Origin: Thiohalomonas denitrificans
GTDB taxonomy: Bacteria > Pseudomonadota > Gammaproteobacteria > Thiohalomonadales > Thiohalomonadaceae
Reading direction: 5' to 3'
Assembly (NCBI GenBank): GCA_020725115.1
Contig: DYFR01000013.1
Span: 1 to 64,000, forward strand
Length of the DNA stretch: 64,000 bases
A program made the position numbers and the translations under genes. The notes under the pieces were generated by a model, which had not been told where the DNA came from, made no database searches, and worked only from the letters and a program-made list of their open reading frames with translations. Below are positions 1 to 9,150 of this stretch, piece after piece. Positions within the stretch are counted from its first letter, which is position 1; every line of letters starts with the position of its first letter.

Positions 1-95
1 AAGTGACAAGTGACAAGTGACAAGTGACAAGTGACAAGTGACAAGCAGGATTGTTGGCCTTCTCTTGCAACTTGCAACTTGCAACTTGTTACTTG
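1..95. repeat. Type B array-armed inverted repeat (copy B1, cut by window edge)
   Basis: The left arm (1-45) is six perfect copies of the heptamer AAGTGAC plus AAG. The right arm (64-95) is four inverted heptamers of the CTTGCAA type. The 18-bp core contains ATTGTTGGCCTT, which resembles the core of copy B8 at 37288-37359 rather than the long core of the other B copies. The element ends 15 bp before the nth start, so it forms the 5' leader of that gene. Confidence 0.85.
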
Positions 96-109
96 AAACT
101 GCTTTTCCC

Positions 110-805
110 ATGAACCCAGCGAAACGCCACGAAATCTTCACGCGCCTGCGCGCGGAAAATCCCACACCCACCACCGAACTGCGCTACACCACACCATTCG
201 AACTGCTGGTGGCCGTGGTGCTGTCGGCGCAGGCCACCGACAAGGGCGTCAACAAGGCCACGGCCAAACTGTTTCCCGTCGCCAGCACGCCGCAGGCGAT
301 CCTCGACCTCGGCCTCGACGGGCTGAAGGAATACGTCAAGACCATCGGCCTGTACAACAGCAAGGCGGAAAACATCATCAAGACCTGCCGTCTCCTGCTG
401 GAACAGCACGGCGGCGCAGTGCCGGCCGAACGTGCCGCCCTGGAAGCCCTGCCCGGCGTCGGCCGCAAGACCGCCAACGTGGTGCTCAACACCGCCTTCG
501 GCCAGCCCACCATTGCCGTCGATACCCATATCTTCCGCGTCAGCAACCGCACCGGCATCGCCCCGGGCAAGACCGTGCTGGAGGTGGAGAGGAAACTGGA
601 AAGGGTGGTGCCGGCGGAGTTCAAGCAGGACGCCCACCACTGGCTGATCCTGCACGGGCGCTACATCTGCGTGGCGCGCAAGCCTAAGTGCCCGGCCTGC
701 ATCATCGAAGACCTGTGCGAGTACAAGCACAAGACCATCGATGAAACGGAAGGACAAAATCCAACGCAGAGGCGCAGAGGCGCAGAGAAAACCCGGAGAA
801 CATGA
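110..805 (+). CDS. nth: Endonuclease III (DNA glycosylase/AP lyase)
   Basis: Base-excision repair enzyme that removes oxidised pyrimidines and cleaves at AP sites. The helix-hairpin-helix LPGVGRKTANVV carries the catalytic Lys, VDTHIFR carries the catalytic Asp, and the C-terminal 4Fe-4S loop has the exact spacing C-x6-C-x2-C-x5-C (from CVARKPKC to EDLC). The start at 110 matches the family N-terminus; an upstream in-frame extension to 38 would be translated repeat B1. There is no clear Shine-Dalgarno because the leader is repeat. The protein should end near CEYKHKTIDE; the last 16 or so residues (GQNPTQRRRGAE...) are read from repeat A1, whose TGA now ends the gene, so it is about 20 residues longer than the usual 211 aa. 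Confidence 0.95.
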   Translation: MNPAKRHEIFTRLRAENPTPTTELRYTTPFELLVAVVLSAQATDKGVNKATAKLFPVASTPQAILDLGLDGLKEYVKTIGLYNSKAENIIKTCRLLLEQHGGAVPAERAALEALPGVGRKTANVVLNTAFGQPTIAVDTHIFRVSNRTGIAPGKTVLEVERKLERVVPAEFKQDAHHWLILHGRYICVARKPKCPACIIEDLCEYKHKTIDETEGQNPTQRRRGAEKTRRT

Positions 806-860
806 TCATGCCTCTCGCCTTACACATCTCTGCGTCTCCGCGCCTCAGCGGCAGGTGTTG
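754..860. repeat. Type A array-armed inverted repeat (copy A1)
   Basis: The left arm (about 759-787) is built from the 8-bp unit GCGCAGAG preceded by CCAAC. The right arm (827-860) is the inverted form, CTCTGCGTCTCCGCGCCTC, ending GGTGTTG. The left arm is translated as the tail of nth and contains its reading frame up to the stop at 803-805. The right arm ends 5 bp before the next gene. Confidence 0.8.
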
Positions 861-865
861 ACATC

Positions 866-1291
866 ATGCTGTTCGGCAACGACAGAACCGCGCTGCGCCG
901 CTTCTACCAGGAGGCCTGGCGCAAGCTGCGCGAGAATCAGCCGCTGGAGCCGCTGGAGCGGCAGATCGCCGAAGTGGTAACTGAGCACCCGGAATACCAT
1001 GCACTGATCGAAAGCGATGCCGCGCTGACGCAGGACTACACCCCGGAGATGGGCCAGTCCAACCCCTTCCTGCACATGGGTATGCACCTCGCCATCCGTG
1101 AGCAGCTGGGCAGCGACCGTCCGGCCGGCATCGTCGCGGCCTACCGCGCCCTGCTGCTGCGCCTGGGCGATCCCCATAGCGTGGAACACCACATGATGGA
1201 ATGCCTCGGCCAGGCCCTGTGGGAGGCACAGCGTGCGGGTTGTGCGCCGGATGAGGCCGCCTATCTGGCCTGCCTGAGGCACGGCGGTTAA
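866..1291 (+). CDS. DUF1841 family protein
   Basis: A 141-aa cytoplasmic protein that matches the DUF1841 family of Gammaproteobacteria by its N-terminal MLFGNDR, the central NPFLHMGMHLAIREQ and the C-terminal HHMMECLGQALWEAQ segments. The function is unknown. The histidine-rich helices (HMGMH, EHHMMEC) could bind metal, but that is inference. It follows nth in the same orientation, with repeat A1 filling the gap. AGGTG at 853-857 is the only Shine-Dalgarno-like sequence and lies inside the repeat. Confidence 0.85.
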   Translation: MLFGNDRTALRRFYQEAWRKLRENQPLEPLERQIAEVVTEHPEYHALIESDAALTQDYTPEMGQSNPFLHMGMHLAIREQLGSDRPAGIVAAYRALLLRLGDPHSVEHHMMECLGQALWEAQRAGCAPDEAAYLACLRHGG

Positions 1292-1379
1292 GCGCGAAAC
1301 TCAAAAACCCTACCGCAGAGGCACCCCCAGATTTGCGCTGGACGGTTTCATCTTTCCGCGGCTGTGATAGTCTTGCGGA

Positions 1380-1400
1380 ACCGCCGCTCCGGTCGGCGGT
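1380..1400 (+). other. GC-rich hairpin before the metal cluster
   Basis: ACCGCCG (1380-1386), 7-nt loop, CGGCGGT (1394-1400): a perfect 7-bp stem. It would occlude initiation at the ATG at 1404, which supports the ATG at 1431 as the real start. No T-run follows, so it is not a classical terminator. Confidence 0.5.
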
Positions 1401-1430
1401 CACATGTTTACCTCAAGCGGAATCCCGTTG

Positions 1431-1796
1431 ATGCAAAGTTGGCGTAAGGCGATAGTCTGGCTGGTGCTGCTGTGGCTGCCCGTGCAGGGTTTTGCCGCCG
1501 GCTTCATGCCTTTCGACTGCCACAAGCACGAGACCGACGCCGCCGTATCCCAGCACGACGGCCATCACCACGAATCCCATGCCCATCACGCCCATGACCA
1601 GGCCGAACCCGACGATGGCCTGAGCCATGCGCTGGCCTGCGACAACTGCAACCTGTGCCAGTTGTGCGGCACCCTGGCCCTGCCGGCCACGGCATTCAAG
1701 GATCATGCTCCCTTGTCCGGCGGCGTCGATGCCACCATGACGCCACGCCTGCAATCCTTCATTCCCGCCCTGCCCCACCGACCTCCCCGCGCATAA
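1431..1796 (+). CDS. Small exported His/Cys-rich protein of the metal cluster
   Basis: A 121-aa protein with a signal peptide (MQSWRKAIVWLVLLWLPVQGFA), then a histidine-rich stretch at about residues 35-60 (HHHES and HAHHAH groups) and a cysteine motif CDNCNLCQLC. It resembles the short DUF2946-type proteins found beside copper and other metal efflux genes and probably binds metal in the periplasm; that role is inferred from composition and context. An alternative ATG at 1404 would put nine extra residues before the signal peptide, behind a hairpin, and is less likely. It lies about 107 bp before the adaptor gene. Confidence 0.7.
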   Translation: MQSWRKAIVWLVLLWLPVQGFAAGFMPFDCHKHETDAAVSQHDGHHHESHAHHAHDQAEPDDGLSHALACDNCNLCQLCGTLALPATAFKDHAPLSGGVDATMTPRLQSFIPALPHRPPRA

Positions 1797-1903
1797 CTCG
1801 TCCCGGGACGTAAATCGCCGGTTCGCTGCGCCGTTGTGCGCCGTGTCCTTGCGATCCGTCCTGCCGTCCGGATGTTTTGTTTCCGTACCCGACGAGGATC
1901 ATC

Positions 1904-3508
1904 ATGCGCATTCTGTTCACCCTGCTGCTGGCTCTATGGGCGCCGGTATTGCCGGCCCATGAGGGCCACGATCACGGCGATGCGACACCGGCACTGCCGG
2001 CCGCGCCGCTCACCCCCCGTTTCGAGGCCCTCGGCTCGGGCCTGGAGTTGCTCGGCCGTCTGCACGACGGCGAGCTCATCCTGTGGCTGGATGCCTGGGA
2101 CAGCAACGAACCCGTAACCGGTGCCGCCCTGGCTCTGGAGGCAGGCGAGTGGAGCGTCGCGGCAACGGAAACGGAAGCCGGACGCTACCATGCCGAGGCC
2201 GGGCCGCTGACCCTGCCCGGGCGCCACAACCTGATGATCTTCGTCCACGCCGGTGATATCGACGAGGTGCTCATCGCCACGCTGGAGGTCGCGCCAGAAG
2301 AGCATGAGGATGCGCACATCCACTGGCTGGAGTGGGGGATCGCCACAGGTATTTTTCTGCTGGCCGCGGCCGCATTGCTGGCCGGACGTCGCCGTCTCCT
2401 GCGCAGTATTCCGCTCGCCGCCCTGCTGCTGGCGGTATTGAACATCCCAGATACCCATGCCGGACCGGGCCACGATCACGGGCCGGAACCCGCCACACTG
2501 TTGTCGAACGATGATAGGCCCTCACGCCTCCCCGGCGGCGGCCTGTTCCTGCCCAAGCCCAGTCAGCATCTCCTGGCGATCCGCACCCAGCTCGTGCAGC
2601 CGGGCGAACTGGCGCGCAGCGTGGAGCTGATGGGCCATGTGATCCCCGATCCCAATGCCAGCGGCACGGTGCAGGCGCCGCGCGCCGGGCGCGTCCTGTC
2701 CGGCCCCGACGGCCTGCCCCACCTCGGCCAGACGGTGCGCAAGGGCCAGATACTGGCGCGCCTGGTGCCGCTGGCCGCCGCCATCGATCACGGCGAGAAG
2801 GAAGCGCAGCTGGCGGAGATCAAGGGCGAGCTGGAGGTGGCGGAGCGACAACTGATCCGCTTGCAGCAATTGCGCGACAGCGTGACGGAAAAGGAACTGG
2901 ACGCCGCCGCCGTGGCGGTGCGCAGCCTGCAACGGCGCCGTGATGCGGTAGCCGCCGGTCTGTACAGGGACGAGGCACTCACCGCCCCCATCGACGGCGT
3001 GATCAGTCTCGGCACCGCCCGCGTCGGCGGCGTGGTGGCGGCGGGCGACACGCTGTTCGAAGTCGTGCAGCCGCAGCGCCTGTGGGTGGATGCCGTCGCC
3101 TTCGATGCCGGTCTCGCCGCACGCATCCGGGACGCCAGCGTACGCCTGGCCTCCGGCACGGTATTGCCGGCACGTCTGCTCGGCTCCGGCACGCGCCTGC
3201 GCCAGCAGGCGGTGCCGCTGCAGTTCGAACTGCTGCCGCCGCTGCCGGCGCTGGCGCTGGATGAAAAGGTCACGGTCTACGCGCGCCTGACCGACAGCAT
3301 GCATGGCGTTGCGTTGCCGCGCGAGGCGGTGACACGCGGGCCGGGCGGCGAGTGGCGGGTGTGGCTCAAGCAGGGCGCCGAACATTACATACCACAGCGC
3401 GTCACCATCGAACCGCTCGATGGCAGCGCCGTAGCGGTCACCAGCGGCCTCGACGGCGGCGAACGCGTGGTGGTACAGGGCGCATCGCTGCTGGAACAGA
3501 TCCGCTGA
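1904..3508 (+). CDS. RND efflux periplasmic adaptor (CzcB/CusB-like) with extra N-terminal domain
   Basis: Membrane-fusion protein of a tripartite heavy-metal efflux system; 534 aa from an ATG behind CGAGGA. It has a signal peptide, a His motif (HEGHDHG), a beta-rich periplasmic domain (about residues 35-140), a membrane helix (WGIATGIFLLAAAALLAG), then a second signal-like hydrophobic stretch ending TDTHAG-type sequence and a second His motif (GPGHDHG). The adaptor proper (about 200-534) follows, with lipoyl-like half motifs (SGTVQAPRAGRVL, and LTAPIDGVISLG after the coiled-coil hairpin). The N-terminal part looks like a separate exported protein fused in frame to an adaptor. It is followed by repeat A2 and the pump gene. 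Confidence 0.9.
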   Translation: MRILFTLLLALWAPVLPAHEGHDHGDATPALPAAPLTPRFEALGSGLELLGRLHDGELILWLDAWDSNEPVTGAALALEAGEWSVAATETEAGRYHAEAGPLTLPGRHNLMIFVHAGDIDEVLIATLEVAPEEHEDAHIHWLEWGIATGIFLLAAAALLAGRRRLLRSIPLAALLLAVLNIPDTHAGPGHDHGPEPATLLSNDDRPSRLPGGGLFLPKPSQHLLAIRTQLVQPGELARSVELMGHVIPDPNASGTVQAPRAGRVLSGPDGLPHLGQTVRKGQILARLVPLAAAIDHGEKEAQLAEIKGELEVAERQLIRLQQLRDSVTEKELDAAAVAVRSLQRRRDAVAAGLYRDEALTAPIDGVISLGTARVGGVVAAGDTLFEVVQPQRLWVDAVAFDAGLAARIRDASVRLASGTVLPARLLGSGTRLRQQAVPLQFELLPPLPALALDEKVTVYARLTDSMHGVALPREAVTRGPGGEWRVWLKQGAEHYIPQRVTIEPLDGSAVAVTSGLDGGERVVVQGASLLEQIR

Positions 3509-3540
3509 GGACCGAGGACATGATGAACGGCATTGCAAGA

Positions 3541-3697
3541 CAAAATCCAACGCAGAGACGCAGAGACGTAGAGAACGTTGTGGCAGGCCTGCCAGGCAAT
3601 CTGTCGGGCTTGGGGCTGAACTATTGTGCGGGAGGAACAGAACGGGTTGCGCGCCTTTCCTCTGCGCCTCTGCGCCTCTGTGTTGAAATCTTTTTCC
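3541..3697. repeat. Type A array-armed inverted repeat (copy A2)
   Basis: The left arm (about 3548-3576) has ACGCAGAG units and the right arm (about 3656-3695) has CTCTGCGCCTCTGCG-type units. They enclose an 80-bp core that contains its own short palindrome GGCAGGCCTGCC (3582-3593). It separates adaptor and pump genes that would normally be adjacent. Confidence 0.8.
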
Positions 3698-3731
3698 ATG
3701 GACAGGCTCCCCAGCCGAAGGAGGCCGCGCC

Positions 3732-6700
3732 GTGTTCAATCACCTGATTGCCATCAGCCTGCGCCAGCGCCTCTTGGTGCTGGCCGCTGCCGTGCTGCTC
3801 ATGGCCTGGGGTTCGCTCAGTCTGCGCCAGATGGGCATCGACGTGTTCCCCGATCTCAACCGTCCCACCGTCACGCTGATGACCGAGGCCTACGGCATGG
3901 CGCCGGAAGAGGTGGAGCAGCTGGTCACCTTTCCCATCGAGTCAGCCATGAACGGCATGCCCGGCGTGGTGCGCGTGCGCTCGGTCTCGGGCATCGGCCT
4001 GTCCATCGTCTATGTGGAATTCGACTGGGGCACCGAGGTGTACCGCAACCGCCAACAGGTGGCGGAGCGTCTCGGCCTGGTGCGCGACCAGCTACCCGCC
4101 GGCATCACCCCGCACATGGGGCCGATCAGCTCGATCATGGGCGAGATCCTGCTGGTGGCGATCCCGGTGGCGCAGGACGCCGACCCGATGGCGGCGCGCG
4201 AGGCGGCCGACTGGCTGATCCGTCCACGCCTGCTCACCCTGCCCGGCGTGGCCCAGGTGATCGCCATCGGCGGCGAGGTGCGCCAGTATCAGGTGACGCC
4301 CGATCCGCTGCGCATGGAAGACCTCGGCGTGTCGCTGGAACAACTGGAAGGCGCGCTGCGCAACTTCGCGGTGAACACCAGCGGCGGCTTTCTCGACAGC
4401 GCCTCACGCGAATACCTGATCCGCCACATCGGCCGCACCACCCACCTCGACGATCTGCGCAACCTGGTGGTGGCCTGGCAGGACAACCGTCCGATCCTGC
4501 TGCGCCAGGTGGCCAGCGCCGGCTACGGCGCAGCGGTGAAGCGCGGCGATGCCGGCTTCAACGGCGCACCGGCGGTGATCATGTCGGTGCAGAAACAGCC
4601 GGCGGCGGATACCGTGCAGCTCACCGGCGCGGTGGAAGCCGCGTTGAGCGATCTGGCGCGCACGCTGCCGGCCGGCGTGGGCCAGCCGCAGATTCTGTTC
4701 CGTCAGGCCGACTTCATCGAGGCGGCGGTGGGCAACGTGGGCGAGGCGCTGCGCGACGGCGCCATCATGGTGGCGGTGGTGCTGTTCCTGTTCCTGCTCA
4801 ACACGCGCACCACCTTCATCGCCCTGGCCGCCATTCCGCTGTCGCTGCTGATGACGGTGCTGGTGTTCCGCTGGTTCGGCCTGTCCATCAACACCATGAC
4901 CCTGGGCGGCCTCGCCATCGCCATCGGCGAACTGGTGGACGATGCGGTGGTGGGCATGGAAAACGTGTTCCGCCGCCTCAAGGAACATCGCCGCCGCGGC
5001 GCACCGTTCGACGCGCTCAAGGTGATCGCCGCAGCCACTGCCGAGGTGCGCTCCGGCATCGTCTATGCCACGGCGATCATCGTGCTGGTGTTCGTCCCCC
5101 TGTTCGCCCTGCCCGGCATAGAGGGCCGTCTGTTCACGCCGCTCGGCATCGCCTACGTGGTGTCTATCCTCGCCAGCATGCTGGTGGCGATCACCGTCAC
5201 GCCGGTGTTGTGCTACTACCTGCTGCCGCGCATGAAACACCTGCCGGAGGACGACAGCCCGCTGGTGCGCCGGCTCAAGCACTGGGATCGCTCATTGCTG
5301 CACTGGTCCTTCGACCATCCGCGCCTGCTGCTCGGTACTGCGCTGGCCCTGGTAATCGCCGCCGCCGCTGCAGTACCGTTTCTGCCGCGTGCCTTTCTGC
5401 CCGCCTTCAACGAAGGCACACTCACCGTCAACGTGCTGCTCAATCCCGGCACCAGCCTGAGCGAATCCAACCGCATCGGCGCCTTGGCCGAGCGGCTGAT
5501 CATGGACGTGCCCGAGGTAATCAAGGTGGGGAGGCGTACCGGCCGCGCCGAACTGGATGAACACGCCGAGGGTGTGCACTACAGCGAGCTGGACGTGGAC
5601 CTGGAACCGTCAGAACGCGATCGCGAGGCGATCATGGCCGACGTCCGCCTCCGTCTGGCGCCGCTGCCGGCCACGGTGAGCCTGGGCCAGCCCATCTCGC
5701 ACCGCCTCGATCACCTGCTGTCCGGCATCCGCGCGCAGATTGCGGTGAAGATCTTCGGCGACGACCTCGACACCCTGCGCGGCCTCGCCGCCGACCTGCA
5801 CGGCCGCCTGCGCGAGATCCCCGGCCTGGTGGACGTGCAGATCGAAAAGCAGGTGCTGATCCCGCAGCAGGTGGTGCGGCTCGACTACCAGCGTGCCGCC
5901 GCCTACGGCGTCAATCCGGCGCAACTGCTGGCGGCACTGGAAACCCTGGTGGGCGGCGCACACGTGGCCCAGGTGATAGACGGCAACCGTCGCTTCGATG
6001 TGGTGCTGCGCCTGCCGGAGGAGCGCCGCGGTGCCGCGGCTCTGGAAAATCTGCTCATCGAAACGCCGGCCGGTCATGTACCGCTGCGTCTCATCGCCGC
6101 TGTCGAGGAGGTGGACGGACCCAACCAGATCAGCCGTGATGATGGCCGCCGCCGCATCGTCATTGCCGCCAACAGCGACGGCCGCGACGTGAGCCGTTTG
6201 GTGGAGCAGGTGCGCACGGTGCTGGCACAACAGCGCCTGCCCACCGGCTACTTCCACAGTCTGGAGGGCCAGTTCCAGGCGCAGGAGCAGGCCACCCGCC
6301 TGATTACCTGGCTGGCCCTGCTGTCGCTGCTGCTGGTAGTGCTGGTGCTGTACAGCCGCTACAAATCATGGCGCCTCACCGCGATGATCCTCGGCAGCAT
6401 TCCGCTCGCCCTGGTGGGCAGCGTGGCCGCCCTGTGGATCGCCGACGAACAGCTCAGCGTCGCCACCCTCATCGGCTTCATCACCTTGACCGGCATCGCC
6501 GCGCGCAATGGCATCCTCAAGATCAGCCACTACATCAACCTCGCCGCGTTCGAGGGCGAGAGCTTCGGCCGCGAACTGATCGTGCGCGGCTCGCTGGAAC
6601 GGCTGACGCCGGTGCTGATGACTGCGTTGGTCACTGCCATCGCCCTGGTGCCGCTCCTGCTCGCCGCCGACACCCCCGGCAAGGAGATCCTGCACCCGGT

Positions 6701-6833
6701 GGCGGTGGTGATCTTCGGCGGACTGGTAAGCGCCACCGTGCTCGACACCCTGCTCACCCCGGTGCTGTTCTGGCTGTGGGGCGAGCAGCCGCTGCGGCAA
6801 CTGCTCGCCGAACGCGGCACCGAGGCGTACTGA
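3732..6833 (+). CDS. Heavy-metal efflux RND pump, CzcA/CusA family
   Basis: Inner-membrane proton/metal antiporter; 1033 aa, the usual length. It starts at GTG behind a strong GAAGGAGG. It has two repeats of TM1 plus porter loop plus TM2-6; the N-terminus [20 protein letters not shown] is typical. TM4 reads [13 protein letters not shown] (E400, D403, D404, E410), the less-studied HME branch rather than the CzcA DFGxxVDG or CusA signature, so the substrate cannot be named from sequence. It works with the adaptor at 1904. No outer-membrane factor (CzcC/TolC) gene is present in the cluster. Confidence 0.93.
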   Translation: MFNHLIAISLRQRLLVLAAAVLLMAWGSLSLRQMGIDVFPDLNRPTVTLMTEAYGMAPEEVEQLVTFPIESAMNGMPGVVRVRSVSGIGLSIVYVEFDWGTEVYRNRQQVAERLGLVRDQLPAGITPHMGPISSIMGEILLVAIPVAQDADPMAAREAADWLIRPRLLTLPGVAQVIAIGGEVRQYQVTPDPLRMEDLGVSLEQLEGALRNFAVNTSGGFLDSASREYLIRHIGRTTHLDDLRNLVVAWQDNRPILLRQVASAGYGAAVKRGDAGFNGAPAVIMSVQKQPAADTVQLTGAVEAALSDLARTLPAGVGQPQILFRQADFIEAAVGNVGEALRDGAIMVAVVLFLFLLNTRTTFIALAAIPLSLLMTVLVFRWFGLSINTMTLGGLAIAIGELVDDAVVGMENVFRRLKEHRRRGAPFDALKVIAAATAEVRSGIVYATAIIVLVFVPLFALPGIEGRLFTPLGIAYVVSILASMLVAITVTPVLCYYLLPRMKHLPEDDSPLVRRLKHWDRSLLHWSFDHPRLLLGTALALVIAAAAAVPFLPRAFLPAFNEGTLTVNVLLNPGTSLSESNRIGALAERLIMDVPEVIKVGRRTGRAELDEHAEGVHYSELDVDLEPSERDREAIMADVRLRLAPLPATVSLGQPISHRLDHLLSGIRAQIAVKIFGDDLDTLRGLAADLHGRLREIPGLVDVQIEKQVLIPQQVVRLDYQRAAAYGVNPAQLLAALETLVGGAHVAQVIDGNRRFDVVLRLPEERRGAAALENLLIETPAGHVPLRLIAAVEEVDGPNQISRDDGRRRIVIAANSDGRDVSRLVEQVRTVLAQQRLPTGYFHSLEGQFQAQEQATRLITWLALLSLLLVVLVLYSRYKSWRLTAMILGSIPLALVGSVAALWIADEQLSVATLIGFITLTGIAARNGILKISHYINLAAFEGESFGRELIVRGSLERLTPVLMTALVTAIALVPLLLAADTPGKEILHPVAVVIFGGLVSATVLDTLLTPVLFWLWGEQPLRQLLAERGTEAY

Positions 6834-6840
6834 TGGGAAA

Positions 6841-6926
6841 ACACCTTCACCGCCGAGGCGCAGAGAACACAGAGGGAATCTCAAAGAATTGCTCTGCGAA
6901 CCCGGCGTCTCGGCGGTGTGATTTTT
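6841..6926. repeat. Type A array-armed inverted repeat (copy A3)
   Basis: The left arm ACCGCCGAGGCGCAGAG (about 6849-6865) and the right arm (6891-6920), whose end GTCTCGGCGGT mirrors it, flank a short spacer and are followed by a T6 run. It sits 7 bp after the pump stop and could act as a terminator-like hairpin while leaving the next gene's Shine-Dalgarno intact. Confidence 0.8.
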
Positions 6927-6958
6927 TGCTGCATTCAACCAACTGAAGGAGAAACACC

Positions 6959-7411
6959 ATGAAACTGCTGCACACCCTGCTTGTCGTCGCCGCCCTCGCC
7001 TTTGCCGGCAGCGCCTCCGCCCACAGCGATGAGTACCTCGACTCCATCGTCACGCCGCACGGCGGCCAGATACGCATGGCCGGCGCCTACCATTTCGAGC
7101 TGGTGGTGGAAGAAGGTACGCTTACCGTCTACCTCACCGACCACGCCGATCAACCGATTGCCAGCGCGGGCACCAACGGCAGCGCCACCGTGCTGGTGGG
7201 CAAGAACCGCAGCACCATCAACCTCGCCCCCGCCGGCGACAACCGCCTCACCGGCAAGGGCAGCTTCGCCATGGATGCCGCCATGCGGGTCGTGCTCAGC
7301 ATCAGCCTGCCCGGCCAGGCGGCGGAACAGGCCCGCTTCACCCCGCTCGCGCCGCGTCCGGTGCAACCCGCCGCCGCCGATCACAGCCACGACGACCACC
7401 ATCACCATTAG
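6959..7411 (+). CDS. Periplasmic protein with poly-His tail, metal cluster
   Basis: A 150-aa protein with a clear signal peptide (MKLLHTLLVVAALAFAGSASA/HSDE) and an ATG behind GAAGGAG. The body (SIVTPHGGQIRMAGAYHFELVV...) resembles the small beta-sandwich proteins and N-terminal adaptor domains found beside CusA/CzcA pumps. The C-terminus ends SHDDHHHH, an obvious metal-binding tail. A periplasmic metal-capture role for the neighbouring pump is inferred; no characterised homologue is recognised. Confidence 0.8.
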   Translation: MKLLHTLLVVAALAFAGSASAHSDEYLDSIVTPHGGQIRMAGAYHFELVVEEGTLTVYLTDHADQPIASAGTNGSATVLVGKNRSTINLAPAGDNRLTGKGSFAMDAAMRVVLSISLPGQAAEQARFTPLAPRPVQPAAADHSHDDHHHH

Positions 7412-7415
7412 AATC

Positions 7416-7547
7416 AGATGCAAGTGACAAGTTACAAGATACAAGATACAAATTGTATGAGTGCGCTGCGCGCACGTTTGTTTGAATGCAAAACAACATG
7501 AGCGCAGCGAATTCGTTCGCTTGTCACTTGCAACCTGTATCTGCTTT
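7416..7547. repeat. Type B array-armed inverted repeat, long core (copy B2)
   Basis: The left arm (7421-7453) is CAAGTGA, CAAGTTA, CAAGATA and CAAGATA units. The core (7454-7518) holds GTGCGCTGCGCGCAC, a TTTGAATGCAAA centre and GAGCGCAGCGAATTCG. The right arm (7519-7542) is inverted heptamers. The core is in the forward orientation defined by copies B7 and B9. It follows the poly-His gene directly. Confidence 0.85.
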
Positions 7548-7586
7548 TTGTGGGAGAATGGCGGCGGCCAATAACGGAACACCGCC

Positions 7587-7949
7587 ATGAACCAATACAA
7601 GCTGGTCCTGCCCGAACACCTGAACCATTACGGCTATCTGTTCGGCGGCAACATGCTGAAGTGGACCGACGAATACTCCTGGATCGCCGCCAGCCTGGAG
7701 TATCCGGGCTGCAAGTTCGTCACCATCGGCATGGATCGGGTGGAGTTCCGCAAGGGGGTGAACAAGGGCGCCATCCTGCGCTTCGAGGTGCAGCGCGCCC
7801 ATCAGGGCAGCACCTCGGTGCGCTATGCCGTCAGCGTCTATGCCGACAGCCTGGAAACGGGGGAGGAGGAACTGGTATTTTCCACTCAGGTCAGCTTCGT
7901 CTGCCTGGACGAGAACGGCAACAAGCGCGCCCTGCCTAAATCAGAGTGA
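7587..7949 (+). CDS. Acyl-CoA thioesterase (hot-dog fold, YciA/BFIT-like)
   Basis: A 120-aa single hot-dog domain. The N-terminal [22 protein letters not shown] is the substrate-binding motif of the hexameric acyl-CoA thioesterase group (NHxGxxFGGxxLxWxD), with the catalytic Asp in TDE. The middle [18 protein letters not shown] and the terminal [13 protein letters not shown] also fit. It hydrolyses acyl-CoA to free acid and CoA in the cytoplasm; chain-length preference cannot be read. No strong Shine-Dalgarno is visible (GGAACACCGCC precedes the ATG). It stands alone between repeat B2 and a convergent cytochrome gene. Confidence 0.85.
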   Translation: MNQYKLVLPEHLNHYGYLFGGNMLKWTDEYSWIAASLEYPGCKFVTIGMDRVEFRKGVNKGAILRFEVQRAHQGSTSVRYAVSVYADSLETGEEELVFSTQVSFVCLDENGNKRALPKSE

Positions 7950-8061
7950 CAGGTGGAAGTAAACCGGCTGCGACGGAGTCAAATTACGCAGGATGGGTTC
8001 GATTACACCGCCCCTGCGCATTCATCCCTTGCATCCTTACTCCGGTAACTTTTCTCTGCCT

Positions 8062-8553
8062 TTAACGCGGCAGATTGAGGATCACGCTATCGGCGGTCAC
8101 CGGGTGCTCCGGCGGGACGATGAAGCCATGGTCGTTGTCGTTATGGCACACCATGCATTGCGCCCGCATGGTACGGAAGGCGTGCAGAAAGGTATTCCAA
8201 TCCTTCTTCTCGAACGCGTCGTCGAATTCCACCATGGCATGTTCCAGAAACACCTGCGAGGTAGCTGCACGCTTGGGGGCACTGATCTGCAACAGCTCGA
8301 TCAGTTTGACGATCTCCTCTGCCTGGTACTCGGCGAACTCCCACTGCCCCAGCTTGCCGGCCCAATACAGATTCTGGTAACGCTCGCCCACCTCGATCAT
8401 CACATGGGCGGTGGACGGCAGGGTCTTGATGATCTGCTCCACCTTGTCCGCAGTGCTGCCACGCTTCTGCCAGTCCTTATCCTTGTCGGCAATGGCGGTT
8501 CCGCTCAGGGCCAGCGCTGCCACAAACAGGGTCAGTTGCAACCAGTTATTCAT
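8062..8553 (-). CDS. Exported monoheme c-type cytochrome
   Basis: A 163-aa protein with a cleavable signal peptide (MNNWLQLTLFVAALALSGTAIA/DKDK) and one CMVCH haem-c motif near residue 135. The body before the haem site is mostly helical and charged, with the haem near the C-terminus as in cytochrome c' and related four-helix proteins, but the identity is uncertain. The ATG is behind GAGGAA. The redox partner is unknown; the neighbours (thioesterase, gloA) give no pathway. Confidence 0.75.
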   Translation of the reverse strand: MNNWLQLTLFVAALALSGTAIADKDKDWQKRGSTADKVEQIIKTLPSTAHVMIEVGERYQNLYWAGKLGQWEFAEYQAEEIVKLIELLQISAPKRAATSQVFLEHAMVEFDDAFEKKDWNTFLHAFRTMRAQCMVCHNDNDHGFIVPPEHPVTADSVILNLPR

Positions 8554-8589
8554 CACACGTTCCTCGCAATTCGTATTTAGAACCAGTCT

Positions 8590-8620
8590 AATATAGTTGC
8601 GTGCCCCGGTAAAGCATCAA
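8590..8620 (-). promoter_or_regulatory. Possible sigma-70 promoter for the cytochrome gene
   Basis: On the minus strand TTGATG (8615-8620) and TATATT (8590-8595) are separated by 19 bp, slightly long for sigma-70, about 37 bp before the start codon. The -35 overlaps the gloA stop codon. Confidence 0.3.
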
Positions 8621-9003
8621 CTTCTGCGCCCGATGAGTTCGACAGGATAGCCGTCCGGATCAGCGACAAAGGCGATGAGGGTAGTGCCGGCATTCATAGG
8701 CCCCGGCTCACGCAGAATCTTGCCACCCCGGGCACGTATCTCTTCCGCGGCCCGGTAGACATCGTCCACCTCCAGAGCCAGATGGCCGAAGCCATTGCCC
8801 AGGTCGTAAGCTTCGACGCCCCAGTTATAGGTCAGTTCAATCACACTGTGCTGGGACTCGTCGCCATACCCAACGAAAGCCAGAGTGAACTTGCCTTCCG
8901 GGTACTCCCTGCGCCGCAACAGGCGCATGCCCAGCACTTCGGTATAGAAACGGATGGAACGATCCAGATCACCGACCCGGATCATGGTGTGCAGTATGCG
9001 CAT
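8617..9003 (-). CDS. gloA: Lactoylglutathione lyase (glyoxalase I)
   Basis: Converts the hemithioacetal of methylglyoxal and glutathione to S-lactoylglutathione. It has 128 aa of the single-domain VOC fold. The metal ligands H5, E56, H74 and E122 fall at exactly the positions of E. coli GloA, the Ni-dependent class. AAGGAG precedes the ATG. The gene is monocistronic between the cytochrome and repeat B3. Confidence 0.95.
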   Translation of the reverse strand: MRILHTMIRVGDLDRSIRFYTEVLGMRLLRRREYPEGKFTLAFVGYGDESQHSVIELTYNWGVEAYDLGNGFGHLALEVDDVYRAAEEIRARGGKILREPGPMNAGTTLIAFVADPDGYPVELIGRRS

Positions 9004-9019
9004 GGCGTTCTCCTTAGAA

Positions 9020-9150
9020 GCAGATGCAAGTTACAAGAGTAAAGATACAAGTGAACGAACTCGCTGCGCTCATGCCATTTTTGAATTCAAATCACCGTGC
9101 GCGTAGCGCACTCATCCACTTGTATCTTGTCACTTGTAACTTGTCTCTGC
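9020..9150. repeat. Type B array-armed inverted repeat, long core (copy B3, inverted)
   Basis: The left arm (9027-9051) and the right arm (9119-9143) pair over most of their 25 bp. The core (9052-9118) contains CTCGCTGCGCTCATG, the palindrome TTTGAATTCAAA and GTGCGCGTAGCGCAC, that is, the B7 core in reverse orientation. It supplies the stop codon and the last four residues of the GGDEF/EAL gene at 9130. Confidence 0.88.

Noticed and set aside
3626..5560. Plus-strand frame overlapping the RND pump
   Set aside because: Out-of-frame Arg/Gly/His-rich translation of the pump gene.
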